From Micromonospora rifamycinica (GTDB taxonomy: Bacteria > Actinomycetota > Actinomycetes > Mycobacteriales > Micromonosporaceae), in the NCBI RefSeq assembly GCF_900090265.1, contig NZ_LT607752.1, forward strand, positions 2,976,001 to 3,040,000: 64,000 nt of DNA. The letters run 5' to 3'. A program made the translations under genes and the position numbers. The notes under the pieces were generated by a model. That model saw only the letters and a program-made list of their open reading frames with translations, did not search any database and was not told where the DNA came from. Positions 35,938 to 47,100 of this stretch are shown in pieces. The first letter of the stretch is position 1. Each line of letters opens with the position of its first letter.

Positions 35938-38900
35938 CGAGCTACGGCAAGGGTCAGCCGCTGGCGGAGGCGTGCGACCGATTCGTCACTTGGCTGGATG
36001 GTCGAGTGGTGGCGGCTGGCCGGGGTGACGGTCTGGAACGGTTGGAGGTAGCGCCCTCCGGAACGTTCTGGCTCGGCCGATTGGCCTGCGAGGACGAGGT
36101 TCGCAAGGGTGTGGGCGACGACCGGTCGGAGCGCCTGGACCCGTGCGCGATCGGTGTCCGGTTCCGTCCGGAGGGGCCGGCACCGTGGTCGGCGACGGTG
36201 ACGGTACGGGCTCGGGCGTGGGTGAAGGATCCCAAGGACGGTCCCGATCCCGAGCGCCGGTGGTGGAGGAGCGGTCTGGTCGAGGAGAAGGTCCCGCTCG
36301 TCGTTGACGCGGCCGGGGGGACCTTCGGTGCCAAGCAGTTGGAGGGTGCTTTCGCAGCGGTCGGTGCACCCGGATTGTGCGCAGAGGTACGCGTCGAGGT
36401 AGAGGACTGGCACCGCAGGCCCGAACTGGTGGTGCAGCTGGTGAACACCAGCCCGCAGAAGGCCCCGGGGCTGACCGATTCCCATATCTACGAGACGCAG
36501 TTGGAGGTGGCGGGGCTCAGCACGGTGCCGTTCGAGCTGGAGGCCCTGCCGGACAGCTTCCGCTACGACCGGCGGGTGCCGGCATACGGCATCAACGTGG
36601 GCGTCGAGATGGTGGCTCCCGGGGTGTTCCGTACCACTGACACGGTCGGTGTGCAGACCTTCCGGCCGGAGTACTGGAACAGCCCTCGTCCCCAGCCCGA
36701 TCTTTCCTTTGCTCGCCTCGCCGCCGATCCGATCCCGGTCCTCACCGACCTGGTGGACGCACTCGACGAATACGACCGAACGCACTGGTCCACGGTCGCC
36801 TTGGACGAACGCCACCTGGCCGATGGCTGGACGGATGCGATGCGCGCCGAAGCGGACCGGTCCGCTGCCGACGTGTTCGACGAGCTCGCCCGGCTGCGTG
36901 CCGGCCTGGAGCTGGTCCGGACGCGCCCGGAGATCCGACGCTCGTTCCAGCTCATGAACGAGGCGATCGGGCTGAGCGCCAAGGGGCGTGGTTACCGTAC
37001 GTGGCGCGCGTTCCAGGTGGGATTCCTGCTCTCTGCCATCCGGTTCCTCGCCGAGCCGGCTGAGGAGGCCGATCACGTCGACACCGTGTGGTTCGCCACC
37101 GGCGGTGGCAAGACCGAGACGTATCTGGGTCTCCTGCTGACCACGGCGTTCTTCGACCGGTTGACCGGGAAGCGTACGGGTGTGACCGCGTGGTCGCGCT
37201 TCCCGCTACGCCTGCTGAGCCTGCAGCAGACCCAGCGTTTCGCCGATGCGCTCGCTGGGGCGGAACTGGTCCGCCGACAACAGGATGATCTCCGGCGTAG
37301 CGCTCCGTTCAGTCTCGGCTTCCTCGTCGGTCAGGCCGGCACCCCGAATAAGATCGTTCCCAAGCCGGAGAACGACGAGATCGGACCGGACAGCCCGGGA
37401 ATGCCGGAGAAGTACCGGGTGCTGCTGCACTGCCCGTTCTGCCGGGACGAACGCCTGAGCATGAAGTTCGACCGGAAGCGATGGAAGCTGGAGCACCACT
37501 GCACCAACCAGGCGTGCCCCTGGCAGCGGGGTCCGCTACCGGTCTACGTCGTCGACCAGGAGGTGTTCCGCTTCCTGCCGACGGTGGTCGTCGGCACGCT
37601 CGACAAGGCGGCGTCGATCGGCCTGCAGCAGGCCATGCGAGGGCTCATCGGTCCGCCGCAGAAGCTCTGCTCCGAGGAGTGGCACGGGTTCACCTACTCG
37701 ACCCGGTCGAAGTCCCCCAACGGCTGCCTCGTTCCCGACTGCCAAGGCACCCTCAAGGCGCTGCCAATGGCCGCGGAGCGGTTCGGTCCGTCGCTTCGCC
37801 TGCAGGACGAGCTGCACCTGCTACGCGACAGCCTGGGCGCGGTCGACTCGCACTACGAGAGCCTGTTGGACCATCTGCAGGACAAGCTGTGCGGCACCCG
37901 CGCCAAGATCGTCGCCAGTAGTGCGACCCTGACCGGGTACGACCACCAGGTCAGGATCCTGTATCGGCGCAAGGGGCGAGTCTTCCCGCAGCCGGGGCCC
38001 CGAGCAGGCGAGTCCTTCTGGACCGCGCCGGTCACCGCCAAACTACGGCGCTTCGTCGCCGTGGCACCGCGTGGCGTCACGCTGGAGCACGTCAGCGACC
38101 GGACCTTGGACGCCCTGCAGCGATGCGTCCGGGAGCTGCTGAACGACCCGAGAACCGTGTGTGCGGAAGCCGGGATCGATCCGGGGCACGCGGAGAAGCT
38201 GCTGAGCATCTACGGCACCGACGTCGTCTACGGCTCGACTCTCTACGACGTGGAGGCCGCCGGCCGGAGCCTCGGCAGCAACAACACCGTCGACGGCATC
38301 AACGTCGAGCAGCTGACCGGTCAGACCGACTTCGACGAGGTCCGCAACATCCTGGAGCGGTTGGAGAAGCCGGAGGACGCGTTCGAGGACCGCATCCACG
38401 TGATCGCCGCCAGCTCGATGCTGTCCCACGGTGTCGACGTCGACCGGCTCAACACGATGGTCATGCTGGGTCTTCCGCTGACCACGGCCGAGTTCATCCA
38501 GACCACGGCCCGCGTCGGTCGCCGGTACCCCGGTCTGGTGTACGTCCTCCACAAGATCGGTCGTGAGCGTGACGCCCAGACGTTCCGACACTTCGACAAG
38601 TACGTGAGCCAGGGCGACCGGTTCGTCGACGCCATTCCGATCACCCGTCGCAGCAGGCGGGTGCTGGCCCTCACGATGCCCGGTGTGGTGGCGGCGCGGA
38701 TACTGATGCTCGTGGAGCCGGCCAGCAAGCAGCGGCTGAGCACTCCGCTGAAGCTCCGACAGTACGCTCGCGACGCCGGGCTCACTCCGGCCGACGAAGC
38801 GGCGTCGGTCGCAGCGGTCCTCGGGTTCGACGGGCCGGAGGATTCTCTGCACCAGCAGCAGATCGTCGAATGGGTTCAGGAGTGGTTCGCCGACCTTGAG

Positions 38901-38999
38901 GACCCTGCCAGCAAGGCCAGGTTCATCGGCGAGATCGGCAGCCCGTCTCCGATGACGAGCCTGCGCGACGTCGAAGCCCAGGCCCCGATCCACGACTGA
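35934..38999 (+). CDS. DrmA-like DISARM helicase
   Basis: This is a 1021-residue superfamily 2 helicase. The GTG at 35934 overlaps the sigma factor stop. The Walker A-like VWFATGGGKTETYLGL is at about 386-401, RLQDELHLL (DExH) at about 622, ASSATLTGYDHQ (motif III) at about 662, and the C-terminal IHVIAASSMLSHGVDVDRLN and FIQTTARVGRRYPG (motifs V and VI) at about 820-865. A Cys cluster CPFCRDERLSM...CTNQACPW (about 505-525) suggests a zinc site. The GGGKTET motif, length and adjacency to a DUF1998 protein are those of DrmA of DISARM, the anti-phage system. The N-terminal 330 residues are not recognisable. Confidence 0.85.
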   Translation: MTSYGKGQPLAEACDRFVTWLDGRVVAAGRGDGLERLEVAPSGTFWLGRLACEDEVRKGVGDDRSERLDPCAIGVRFRPEGPAPWSATVTVRARAWVKDPKDGPDPERRWWRSGLVEEKVPLVVDAAGGTFGAKQLEGAFAAVGAPGLCAEVRVEVEDWHRRPELVVQLVNTSPQKAPGLTDSHIYETQLEVAGLSTVPFELEALPDSFRYDRRVPAYGINVGVEMVAPGVFRTTDTVGVQTFRPEYWNSPRPQPDLSFARLAADPIPVLTDLVDALDEYDRTHWSTVALDERHLADGWTDAMRAEADRSAADVFDELARLRAGLELVRTRPEIRRSFQLMNEAIGLSAKGRGYRTWRAFQVGFLLSAIRFLAEPAEEADHVDTVWFATGGGKTETYLGLLLTTAFFDRLTGKRTGVTAWSRFPLRLLSLQQTQRFADALAGAELVRRQQDDLRRSAPFSLGFLVGQAGTPNKIVPKPENDEIGPDSPGMPEKYRVLLHCPFCRDERLSMKFDRKRWKLEHHCTNQACPWQRGPLPVYVVDQEVFRFLPTVVVGTLDKAASIGLQQAMRGLIGPPQKLCSEEWHGFTYSTRSKSPNGCLVPDCQGTLKALPMAAERFGPSLRLQDELHLLRDSLGAVDSHYESLLDHLQDKLCGTRAKIVASSATLTGYDHQVRILYRRKGRVFPQPGPRAGESFWTAPVTAKLRRFVAVAPRGVTLEHVSDRTLDALQRCVRELLNDPRTVCAEAGIDPGHAEKLLSIYGTDVVYGSTLYDVEAAGRSLGSNNTVDGINVEQLTGQTDFDEVRNILERLEKPEDAFEDRIHVIAASSMLSHGVDVDRLNTMVMLGLPLTTAEFIQTTARVGRRYPGLVYVLHKIGRERDAQTFRHFDKYVSQGDRFVDAIPITRRSRRVLALTMPGVVAARILMLVEPASKQRLSTPLKLRQYARDAGLTPADEAASVAAVLGFDGPEDSLHQQQIVEWVQEWFADLEDPASKARFIGEIGSPSPMTSLRDVEAQAPIHD

Positions 39000-39010
39000 A
39001 GGCGGACGAG

Positions 39011-40756
39011 ATGACGATCCTGGGATCCCGCAGTGGCAGCCAGATCCTGCGGACCTTCCTGCCGGCTCAGACGGTCGACTTGCGCGGTGACATCTACCGG
39101 GTCGACGAGTGGTCGGCGCCGAGTCCGATCGAGGTCGACTCCGAGCGGGTTCGCTGGAGCCTGCTGAACGAGATCGGCGCCTGGAGCGCCCACGACAAGG
39201 ACAGCGGCATGGCCGCCGACTTGCTGCGCAAGGTGCCGGTGGAGGTGGTCGAACTCGACGAGCGCCGTGGCGTCACGGTGGAGCGGTACCCGCGAGTCTG
39301 GTTGTGTCGGGCCTGCAAGCGCATCGGAAAGTCCGAGGAAGCCCGCTGCAGGTGCGGCAAACGAGCGTGGGGGCAGCTGCACTTCGTCGGCGTGCACGAG
39401 TGCGGAGCCGTCACGGAGCCCTGGATCAGACGTTGCCCTCAACACGACGACGTGCAGGTGGTCATCCCGAAGAGCGCCAAGGCGACGGACATCCGCTTCG
39501 TCTGCCCGACCTGCCGAACGGAGACCATGCAAGGGCTCGGATACGGGCGCAAGTGCGCGTGCGGTGACGGCACCGTGCGGTGGAACGTGCACAAGGCCCG
39601 GATGGTCTACGTGCCCCGCGGCATGGTGCTGATCAATCCGCCGCGTCCGGAGCACCGCGAGAACCTGAAGCTCGCGGGCGGCCCCCGCAAGGCTCTCGTC
39701 TGGGTGGTCGATGGCCTGACCGCAGTTCGTCCAGCCGACGTGACCGCGAAGCAGACCCGCGAGGAACTCGTCGGACAGTTGATCTCCAGTGGCATGGCTC
39801 CGGACATCGCGGAGCAGATGGCGGACCTGGCCGAGGCGGGGGGCCAGTTGGCCAAGGCCGGCGACCACCCTGTCGACCGGTTGTCGCCGCAACGTCGCGA
39901 AGTGGCCGAGCGGGCGGCCGTCGACATCGCGATGGCCCTGGCGGAAAGTCGGATGCCGACGACGGCCCTCCACGCACCCGAGTCCGACGATCCGCTCGAA
40001 AGGCGCTACCGGGAGGACTATCCGCCCGCGCTACAGCGGGCCGGCATCGACGGCCTCGACCTGGTCGACAAGTTCCCGGTACTCAACGCGATGTACGGCT
40101 ACACCCGTGGCGAGGACGATCCGTCGAAGTGCCGACTGGTGCCGTTCCGGCGCAAGCGCAGCGGCTACCGGCTCTACGGCAACCTGGCGGAAACCGAGGC
40201 CTTCCTGATCCGCCTCGACCCGGTACGCGTGGCGACATGGTTGTCCGGCCGAGGTCACCGCCTTCCCGGCTGGACCTCCGAGTCGACCGACGCCCTCGCG
40301 GCGCGCGTGGCGATCCTGGAGTCGGCGGTCGTCCCCACCAAGCGAGACGATCCCACCGTGGAGTCGGTCGGCTCCGACGTGCTCAAGTTGATCCACACCT
40401 ACGCACACAGGTTCATCCGGCAGACGGCGGTCTTCGCGGGCATCGAACGCGACGCGCTCAGCGAGTACCTGGTGCCCGAGCATCTCGGCTTCGTCGTGTA
40501 CGCCGCAGCCCGTGGTGACTTCGTGCTCGGCGGAATGCAAGCGGTCTTCGAGTCCAACCTCGATTCCCTGCTGACCGCCTTCGTCGACGCCGAGCACCGG
40601 TGCCCCCTGGACCCGGGCTGCAGCATCGGCAGCGGCGCCTGCACTGCCTGCGTCCACCTCGGTGAGCCGTCGTGCCGGTTCTTCAACCGGTTCCTCGACC
40701 GTGGCGTGCTGTTCGGAAAGGGCGGCTTCCTGCGCACCTCGGTCACCGCCCGATAG
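39011..40756 (+). CDS. DrmB-like DUF1998 protein
   Basis: This is a 581-residue protein starting 11 bases after the helicase. It begins SRSGSQILRTFLPAQTVDLRG, close to the start of DrmB proteins. It has Cys pairs WLCRACKRIG...CRCGKR, CPTCRTE and CACGDG (zinc ribbons, about 95-190). The C-terminal DUF1998 domain (about 455-570) has LIHTYAHRFIRQTAVFAGIERDAL, LGFVVYAAARGDFVLGG and the Cys cluster CPLDPGCSIGSGACTACVHLGEPSC. DrmB binds DrmA in characterised DISARM (family knowledge). Its 3' end overlaps the antisense vsr gene by 14 bases. Confidence 0.87.
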   Translation: MTILGSRSGSQILRTFLPAQTVDLRGDIYRVDEWSAPSPIEVDSERVRWSLLNEIGAWSAHDKDSGMAADLLRKVPVEVVELDERRGVTVERYPRVWLCRACKRIGKSEEARCRCGKRAWGQLHFVGVHECGAVTEPWIRRCPQHDDVQVVIPKSAKATDIRFVCPTCRTETMQGLGYGRKCACGDGTVRWNVHKARMVYVPRGMVLINPPRPEHRENLKLAGGPRKALVWVVDGLTAVRPADVTAKQTREELVGQLISSGMAPDIAEQMADLAEAGGQLAKAGDHPVDRLSPQRREVAERAAVDIAMALAESRMPTTALHAPESDDPLERRYREDYPPALQRAGIDGLDLVDKFPVLNAMYGYTRGEDDPSKCRLVPFRRKRSGYRLYGNLAETEAFLIRLDPVRVATWLSGRGHRLPGWTSESTDALAARVAILESAVVPTKRDDPTVESVGSDVLKLIHTYAHRFIRQTAVFAGIERDALSEYLVPEHLGFVVYAAARGDFVLGGMQAVFESNLDSLLTAFVDAEHRCPLDPGCSIGSGACTACVHLGEPSCRFFNRFLDRGVLFGKGGFLRTSVTAR

Positions 40757-41177
40757 TCGTCACCCGGCGTCGCCACTCGGCCTGGACCAGGTCGGCGGCG
40801 GCGCCGATAGCTTCGTGCTCCCACACGTGCAGCACGACCCAGCCCAACTCGGCGAGAGCGGCGTCCTTGGCTCGATCGCGGGCGACGTTGCGGTCGAGCT
40901 TGGCCTGCCACCACTCGCGGTTGTTGCGGGGGACGGTTCCGTGCTGCGGACAGCGGTGCCAGAAGCAACCGTCGACGAAGACGGCGACCTTGGCACGACT
41001 GAAGGCCACGTCAGGCCGCCCGGGCAGGTCCGAGTGGTTGACCCTGAACCTCAGCCCTCGCCGGTGCAGCTCACGACGGAGTGCCAGTTCGGGCTTGGTG
41101 GAGGTGCGGGGCTGGCGGCGCATGCGGACCGACGTGGCGGCGTCGAGCGGTATCGGCACAGTCGACTTTCGGACCAT
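40743..41177 (-). CDS. vsr: Very short patch repair (Vsr) endonuclease
   Basis: This is a 144-residue protein. It has SVRMRRQPRTSTKPELALRR (R-x-x-T-x-P-E), the catalytic strand GRPDVAFSRAKVAVFVDGCFWH (Asp, then the FVDGCFWHxCP signature), CPQHGTVPRNNREWW and LGWVVLHVWEHE. Vsr nicks T:G mismatches produced when 5-methylcytosine deaminates, so it pairs functionally with the cytosine methyltransferase at 32897. Here it is not beside that gene. It sits antisense in the 540-bp gap between drmB- and drmD-like genes, sharing a 118-bp divergent promoter with the latter. The ATG at 41177 is chosen for AGAGAGG upstream and the conserved N-terminus. Confidence 0.88.
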   Translation of the reverse strand: MVRKSTVPIPLDAATSVRMRRQPRTSTKPELALRRELHRRGLRFRVNHSDLPGRPDVAFSRAKVAVFVDGCFWHRCPQHGTVPRNNREWWQAKLDRNVARDRAKDAALAELGWVVLHVWEHEAIGAAADLVQAEWRRRVTTIGR

Positions 41178-41295
41178 ACTCTCGGCCTCTCTGCGGAATC
41201 GTGAATGATCGTGCACGGTTAGGCTTTCGCCGGGTAACGACCCGAGACTTGTTCGGTGTCGTTTTCGTACGGTTTCGAAGACGGAGCATGCGCCT

Positions 41296-44199
41296 GTGCC
41301 GGCAACCAAGCCTGACGTCCACGGTTCGTTCGCACCAGGATCGGTCGTGGTGGTCCGCGACGAGGAATGGCTCGTCCGCGCGGCCGAGGAGACAGCCGAC
41401 GGCACCCTGGTCCACGTCCAGGGGCTCGGTGAACTCGTCCGCGACACCACCGCCTCGTTCTACACCCGGCTGGACCGGGTGGTCGTGTCGGACCCCGCCC
41501 ACGCACGGGTGGTGGCCGACGCCAGCCCTCGATACCGCACCGCGCGCCTCTGGCTGGAATCGACGCTCCGGAAGACAGCCGTGCCCCTCGGCGAACGCTC
41601 GCTGTCGGCGGCGACCAGAGGGCTGGCGGACGCGTTGAGCTACCAGCAGTCGGCGGTACGCAAGGCGTTGGACCCGGCGAACCTGCGACCCCGGATCCTG
41701 CTCGCCGACGCCGTCGGCCTCGGCAAGACCCTCGAGATCGGCATGATCCTCTCCGAGCTGGTACGTCGCGGCCGCGGCGACCGCATCCTCGTGGTGACCC
41801 CACGCCACGTGCTCGAACAGATGCAGCACGAGCTGTGGACCCGGTTCGCCCTGCCGTTCGTGCGGCTCGACACCGCAGGCATCCAGCGGGTTCGACAGAA
41901 ACTACCGGCGACCCGCAACCCGTTCACCTACTACCGCCGGGCGATCATCTCGATCGACACGCTCAAGTCCGACCGGTACGTGGCCAGTCTGCGTAGACAG
42001 CGGTGGGACGCGGTGGTCATCGACGAGTCGCACAACCTGTCGAACGCCGCGACCCTCAACAATCGGCTCGCTCGTCTGCTCGCCCGCAACGCCGAGGCCC
42101 TGATCCTGGCTTCGGCCACCCCGCACAACGGCAAAGCGGAGTCCTTCGCCGAACTGGTGCGCCTGCTCGATCCGGCCGCCGTGCCACCGAGCGGGGTCCT
42201 CGACCGGGAGGAGGTTCGCCGGCTCGTCGTCCGTCGCCACCGGCACAGCCCCGAGGTCGCGAACGCCGTCGGCGCCGACTGGGCGGAGCGGCAGGAGCCG
42301 AACAACGTCCTGGTGCCGGCTACCCCGGCCGAGAACGCGGTCGCCGACGAACTCGAGCACACCTGGCTGTGGCCCGGCGAGGGCGGAAGCCCGTACTCGG
42401 GACCGCGCGCGGCGTTCTTCCCCTGGACGCTCGCGAAGGCGTTCCTGTCCTCACCGGCCGCACTCCAGGAGACGATCGACGGCCGCATCGACCGGGTCGG
42501 CAGGGACGAGAAGGTGCCGTCCCAGCGAGCGGAGGTCGAACTGCGGGCCCTGCGCCACCTGCGACAGCTCAACGAGCGGACAATGCAGGAGCCATCGGCC
42601 AAGTACACCCGGCTGGTGGCGTACCTGAAGGAGATCGGTGTCGGCCCCGGCTCCTCCACCCGGGCAGTGGTCTTCGCCGAGCGCCTGGAGACGCTGCGCT
42701 GGCTGCACCGCAGCCTTCCAAAGGACCTCGGCCTACCGGCGAACGCCGTCGAACTGATGCACGGTGGCCTCACCGACGCCGAGCAGCAGGACGTCGTCGA
42801 GCGCTTCAAGCAGGAGCAGGCGGCGGTACGCGTTCTGGTGACCGGCGACGTCGCCTCCGAGGGAGTCAACCTGCACGCCCAGTGCCACCAGCTCGTCCAC
42901 TACGACATCCCGTGGAGCCTGATCCGCATCGAGCAGCGCAACGGCCGCATCGACCGCTACGGCCAGAAGCACCCGCCTCGCGTCACCGCCCTGCTGCTCG
43001 ACCCTGCCAGCGAGGGGTTCGCCGGAGACGTCCGCGTGCTCGCCAAGCTGATCGAGAAGGAGAACGAGGCGCACACCGCTCTGGGTGACGTCGCCTCGCT
43101 GATGGGGCAGTACGACGTCAAGGGCGAGGAGAACGAGATCCGGTCCGTCCTCGCCCGCACCAAGCAGCTCGACGACGTGATCCGACCGGTCGCCGAGGTC
43201 GCCGCCGGAAACGACCTCGCCGCGCTGTTCGCCCAGATCTTCGAGTCCGCCGGGCAGACAACCGGCGAAACCGTGGCCCCTGACTCCACCATGGAGGCTG
43301 GCGACTCCGGCTCGGGCCTCTACGACGACGAGATCTCATACCTGGAGGAGGCCCTGCGGGAGGCGTTCGTCGATCCCACCGCGCCGCCGACCCGCGGCGG
43401 TATCGGCTGGCGCCGCGAAGAGGCGTTCGGCACCGCGGAACTCGTCCCCCCGACCGACCTGGTGCAACGCCTCGACGTGCTACCGCAGAGCTATCTCGCC
43501 GACCGCAAGGTCACCGAACGCCTGGTGCTCGCCACGACCATGGCCCGAGGCCGGGAACGGCTCGCCGCAGCCCTTCGCGACCGCAGCGGTACGACCTGGC
43601 CCGACGCGCACTACCTGAGCCCCCTGCACCCGGTCCTCGACTGGGCCGCCGACCGGGCCCTGGCCGCCCTCGGCCGCAACGAGGTGTTCGCCGTACGCGG
43701 CGCCGTGGAGACCCCGACGGTGCTGCTGCTCGGCACGCTGACGAACAAGCGGGGACAGGTGGTCTCCACGGCGTGGCTGACCGCGCAGTTCCCTGCCCCG
43801 AAGGACCCGTCGTTCGTCCTGGTGACGCCACACGAATCGGTCCGTACCGCGTTGCAGGAGCTGGGCTGGACCACACCGCGAGCCAACCCCGGCCCCGTGC
43901 CCTCGATCGACAGTCTCGAACCTCTGATCGCGCCTGCGGTGCACCAGGCTGCGGCCTACCTGGAGAAGAACGTCTTCGAGGCGGCCAGCCGCGACGCCCA
44001 GCAACGGGTCGAGACCTGGCGCCGCAAGCTCGACGCGTGGGACGAGGGAGCGGACGTCCTGATCCGGCGCAGCGACGTACAAGCCAGCCGGGCCCGCATC
44101 GACGAGGAACGCGAGCTGGCCGAATCGATGGCACCGTCCCGACAACTGGTACGCCCACTGCTGGTGGTCGTGCCCGACACGGAAGGCGAAAACGAGTGA
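41296..44199 (+). CDS. DrmD-like SNF2-family helicase
   Basis: This is a 967-residue Swi2/Snf2 ATPase. Motif I is LLADAVGLGKTLEIGMIL (about 135-150), motif II VVIDESHNLSN (about 238-248) and motif III LASATPHNGKAESF. The C-terminal helicase motifs are VLVTGDVASEGVNLHAQC and IEQRNGRIDRYGQK (about 512-555). The GTG at 41296 starts VPATKPDVHGSFAPGSVVVVRDEEWLV, a beta-rich N-terminal module seen in phage-defence SNF2 proteins. The length, order and following adenine methyltransferase match drmD-drmMI of class 1 DISARM. The stop overlaps the next start (GTGA). The last 250 residues are helical and charged. Confidence 0.87.
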   Translation: MPATKPDVHGSFAPGSVVVVRDEEWLVRAAEETADGTLVHVQGLGELVRDTTASFYTRLDRVVVSDPAHARVVADASPRYRTARLWLESTLRKTAVPLGERSLSAATRGLADALSYQQSAVRKALDPANLRPRILLADAVGLGKTLEIGMILSELVRRGRGDRILVVTPRHVLEQMQHELWTRFALPFVRLDTAGIQRVRQKLPATRNPFTYYRRAIISIDTLKSDRYVASLRRQRWDAVVIDESHNLSNAATLNNRLARLLARNAEALILASATPHNGKAESFAELVRLLDPAAVPPSGVLDREEVRRLVVRRHRHSPEVANAVGADWAERQEPNNVLVPATPAENAVADELEHTWLWPGEGGSPYSGPRAAFFPWTLAKAFLSSPAALQETIDGRIDRVGRDEKVPSQRAEVELRALRHLRQLNERTMQEPSAKYTRLVAYLKEIGVGPGSSTRAVVFAERLETLRWLHRSLPKDLGLPANAVELMHGGLTDAEQQDVVERFKQEQAAVRVLVTGDVASEGVNLHAQCHQLVHYDIPWSLIRIEQRNGRIDRYGQKHPPRVTALLLDPASEGFAGDVRVLAKLIEKENEAHTALGDVASLMGQYDVKGEENEIRSVLARTKQLDDVIRPVAEVAAGNDLAALFAQIFESAGQTTGETVAPDSTMEAGDSGSGLYDDEISYLEEALREAFVDPTAPPTRGGIGWRREEAFGTAELVPPTDLVQRLDVLPQSYLADRKVTERLVLATTMARGRERLAAALRDRSGTTWPDAHYLSPLHPVLDWAADRALAALGRNEVFAVRGAVETPTVLLLGTLTNKRGQVVSTAWLTAQFPAPKDPSFVLVTPHESVRTALQELGWTTPRANPGPVPSIDSLEPLIAPAVHQAAAYLEKNVFEAASRDAQQRVETWRRKLDAWDEGADVLIRRSDVQASRARIDEERELAESMAPSRQLVRPLLVVVPDTEGENE

Positions 44200-47100
44200 G
44201 CGGGTCGGACGCGATCCTCGTCGGCGAAGGCTGGATCTCCGAGCACTACTTCACCACCGAGGCCACGAGAGAATCGTTCCGCGCCAAGGTCCTGGAACGC
44301 CGCACCGCGTGGGACGCCGAGGACGCGGAGAAACGCCCGACACCACGGTCCCGCTTCCTCGCCGCCCGCAAGGAGTTGGAAAGCGACCTGGCAACCCTGT
44401 CCGAGTTGCTCGACCCTGCCGCCGCCACCGAGCAAACTGGCAGTCGGACAGCCCACGGCGCACCCGCCCGCGTCGCCACGACGATGCGCACCGTCCTCGG
44501 ACTCGACGCGCCCGGGTTCGTCACCGTCGAAACCGGGCCGGTCACCCGTGTTTCCTCGGTCGGCGTGACCGGACCCGCGCCGCTGGTCGTCCTCACGGCT
44601 CTGCCCGTAACCACCGTCGAGGAACTGCTCGCCCGCGACGCGGTGACGCTCGACGAACCGGTCCGGCTGACCGAGGACGGCGAGGACGTCAAAAGCGTCG
44701 CCCGACTGCTGTCCGCCCTCTTCGTCGCCGACGACGCCCCGGAACTGGCGCTGGTGCTGGCCGGTCGGTGGGCGCTGCTCGCCGAACGCGAACGCTGGGC
44801 CGAAGGCCGCTACCTCGCCGTCGACATCCAACTGGTCTGCGAACGCAACGACACCAAGAAGGGCGGCGAGGTCGACCGGGCGCTGGCCTGCCTGTGCGCC
44901 GAGTCGATCGCCCCCGACACCGACGGCAAGCTGTGGTGGCACGGCGTGCTGGAGGCGTCGATCAAACACACCGTCGGCGTCTCCCAGGACCTACGCGAGG
45001 GCGTACGCCTCTCCATCGAGATCGTCGCCAACGAGGTCATCGCCCGCCGCCGTGCCCAAGGGCTGCCGCAGCTGCCGAAATCCGAAGCCCAGCCATTGGC
45101 CCGGCAGTCGCTGCGGTTCCTCTACCGGATCCTGTTCCTGCTCTACGCCGAAGCCTCCCCCGAGCTGGGCGTGCTGCCGGTCGGAGCCCCCGAGTACGAC
45201 CAGGGTTACAGCCTCGACCGGCTCCGCGAACTCGTGCAGGTCGAACTGGCCACCCCCCGAGCCCGTAACGGCACGCACCTCTACGAGTCGCTGGGAGTCC
45301 TGTTCCGCCTCGTCGACAAGGGCCACCCGTCAGCCGCCTCCGGTGACGACGACGCGACGAGCATCCCGGGCCTGACCTTCAACCCGCTGCGCGCCGACCT
45401 GTTCCGCCCCGAAGCCATCGCCCACATCGACGAGGTCGGCCTGGGTAACGTCGCCGTCCAGCAGGTGCTGGCCCACCTGCTGCTCAGCAAGGAGCAGCGC
45501 GGCAAGGACCGAGGCTTCATCTCGTACGCCGAGCTGGGCATCAACCAGCTCGGCGCGGTCTACGAGGGCCTGATGTCCTACACCGGCTTCTTCGCCGACA
45601 CGGACCTGTACGAGGTGGCCAAGAACGGCGACGGCTCGAAGGGATCGTGGGTCGTCCCGGTCGAGCGGGCCGGCGGCATCGCCGCCACCCACTTCGTGAA
45701 GGCCATCGACCCGGTGACCGGCGAGTCCCGCCCGGTGGTGCACGAGCAGGGTTCGTTCGTGTTCCGCCTCGCCGGGCGGGAGCGCCAGCAGTCGGCCTCC
45801 TACTACACCCCCGAGGTGCTGACCCGCTTCACCGTCGGGCAGGCCCTGGAGGAACTGCTCACCGACGAGACTCCCGCCGAGCAAGTCTTGACCATGACGA
45901 TTTGCGAGCCGGCGCTGGGCTCGGGCGCGTTCGCCATCGAAGCGGTCCGCCAGCTCGCCGACCAGTACCTCAAGCGCCGGCAGAAGGAACTCGACCAGCG
46001 TATCGACCCCGACGAGTACCCGAAGCGCTTGCAGGAGGTCAAGGCGTACCTGGCCCTGCACAACGTCTACGGCGTCGACCTCAACGAGACCGCCGTCGAG
46101 CTGGCCGAAATCTCGCTCTGGCTGGACACCATGGTCGAGGGCCTGTCCGCACCGTGGTTCGGCCTGCACCTGCGCCGAGGCAACTCGCTGATCGGCGCCC
46201 GCCGCGCCGTGTACCGCCGCAGCCAGGTCGCCGACAAGTCCTGGCTGGGAGCCGTGCCGCAGGAGGTGCCGTTGACCTCGCTGGTCGAGGACATCGACGC
46301 CGGCCGGGTTGCCACCGACGGCATCCACCACTTCCTGCTGCCTGCCGACGGCTGGGGCTCGGCCGCCGACGCGAAGGAGGCCGCGGCCCTCGCCCCGGAC
46401 GCCGCAAAGAAGCTAAAGAGATGGCGGACCGGCACACGGAACAAACCCACCAAGACCCAGGTCGACGCGTACACCGAACTCGCGCACCGGGTCGAGACCC
46501 TGTGGCAGATCGCCTACCGGCGGCTGACCATCGCCGAGGAGCAGATTCGCCGGTCGATCCCAGTCTGGGGCATGGGTGAGCTGCCCGCCGGTGGAGCGGT
46601 GACTCGCGAGCAGATCGAGACGGCGCTCGCCGACCAGAATGGCGCCTACCGTCGGCTACGCCGAGCGATGGACGCCTGGACCGCCCTGTGGTTCTGGCCC
46701 CTCACCGACACCCTCGCCACCGTGAACGGCGAGGTGATCGAGCCGCCCACGGCCGCACAATGGATCGCCGGCCTGCAGGCGCTACTCGGTCGCAACCCGG
46801 ACGTGCACAAGCGCAAGCCGGTCGAGCTGCGCTTCGGTGCGGGCATGAGCTGGGCAGAGTTGGACGAAGCCGAGTCTCTGGAGATCGGTTTCGCCAGCGC
46901 GGAATCCATCGATGAGATTCTCCAGAAGCACCCATGGCTGGTGGTATGCGAACGGATCGCCCAACGACAGGGCTTCTTTCACTGGAACCTGGAGTTCGCA
47001 ACGGTCTTCGCCGGCGGCGGCTTCGACCTCCAGGTCGGTAACCCACCGTGGGTCCGACCCCGCTCTGACGTCGATGCGCTGCTCGCCGAAGGTGACCCCT

